From DTU015 sp964641455 (GTDB lineage: Bacteria > Bacillota > Sulfobacillia > Fermentithermobacillales > Fermentithermobacillaceae), in NCBI GenBank assembly GCA_964641455.1, contig CAZXLH010000074.1:1-6571 (forward strand): a DNA stretch of 6,571 bases, given 5' to 3'. The translations under genes were made by a program, and so were the position numbers. This document shows positions 6,474 to 6,571 of the stretch, one piece after another; position 1 is the stretch's first letter; each line of letters opens with the position of its first letter. The notes beneath the pieces are model-generated. The model had not been told where the DNA came from. It saw nothing but the letters and a program-made list of their open reading frames with translations, and did no database searches.

Positions 6474-6571
6474 TGCCCCATACCACCTTTAGGTATTTTG
6501 GCTCTCCAGGGTTTACCTCGATCTTCTCCCGGATTCGGCGTATGTGGACCATGACTGTGTTTTCTACACGG
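6448..6571 (-). CDS. OmpR/PhoB-family response regulator, C-terminal fragment (start beyond window)
   Basis: The final 40 codons of a DNA-binding response regulator, cut by the right edge. The translated piece contains VMVHIRRIREKIE, the recognition-helix region of the winged-helix Trans_Reg_C domain, and the wing hairpin YLKVVWGIGYKIE that ends OmpR/PhoB/VanR-type regulators. It stops at TGA 6448-6450. The following sensor kinase gene begins at TTG 6473 inside this gene in a different frame, which suggests translational coupling and a cognate pair. The receiver domain with its phospho-acceptor Asp is outside the window. Target genes cannot be read from this piece; the sensor kinase operon itself and the downstream deacetylase are reasonable guesses. 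Confidence 0.93.
   Translation of the reverse strand, partial: RVENTVMVHIRRIREKIEVNPGEPKYLKVVWGIGYKIEKF
6483..6489 (-). promoter_or_regulatory. ribosome binding site of the sensor kinase gene
   Basis: AAGGTGG on the minus strand, nine bases before the TTG start at 6473 and lying within the regulator coding sequence. It supports the TTG start despite the rarer codon. Confidence 0.5.

Overview
The window reads as a piece of a Gram-positive, Firmicutes-type chromosome, probably from a clostridial-type bacterium. Base composition is moderately AT-rich. Genes are preceded by purine-rich Shine-Dalgarno sequences, and one sensor kinase gene uses a TTG start. The gene content is a PdaC-like membrane-anchored polysaccharide deacetylase, a VanS/PhoR-type histidine kinase behind an OmpR-type regulator, and a CheA kinase. 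Taxonomy is inferred from gene families only; nothing here gives the genus.

All four genes lie on the minus strand, so transcription runs from high to low coordinates. From right to left they are: (1) the last 40 codons of an OmpR/PhoB-family response regulator (6448-6571), cut by the window edge; (2) a 766-residue multi-pass sensor histidine kinase (4173-6473) whose TTG start lies inside the regulator gene, giving a translationally coupled two-component pair; (3) a gap of about 550 bases (3621-4172) with no convincing gene but several short direct repeats, alternative hairpins and a recurring hexamer; (4) a membrane-anchored polysaccharide deacetylase with a PdaC/DUF3298-like module in front of a NodB catalytic domain (2022-3620, possibly starting at 3704); (5) a gap of about 350 bases (1671-2021) with a weak terminator candidate and an A/C-rich tract; (6) the first 556 codons of a CheA-type chemotaxis histidine kinase (1-1670), cut by the left edge. 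The cheA fragment is open from its start codon to the left edge and is unmistakable from its H-box, dimerisation domain and ATP-binding motifs.

The two-component pair would sense something at or outside the membrane. The next gene downstream modifies cell-wall polysaccharide, so an envelope-stress or wall-homeostasis link is plausible, but the long gap argues that the deacetylase has its own promoter. The cheA gene is probably a separate unit; its usual partners (cheW, cheY, receptors) would have to lie beyond the left edge. I see no RNA genes, CRISPR arrays, insertion sequences or phage genes. No wholly new system is evident. The points most worth a second look are the structured gap ahead of the deacetylase, the domain make-up of CheA (no P2, an unassigned N-terminal region), and the unusual cytoplasmic tail and multi-pass membrane region of the sensor kinase.
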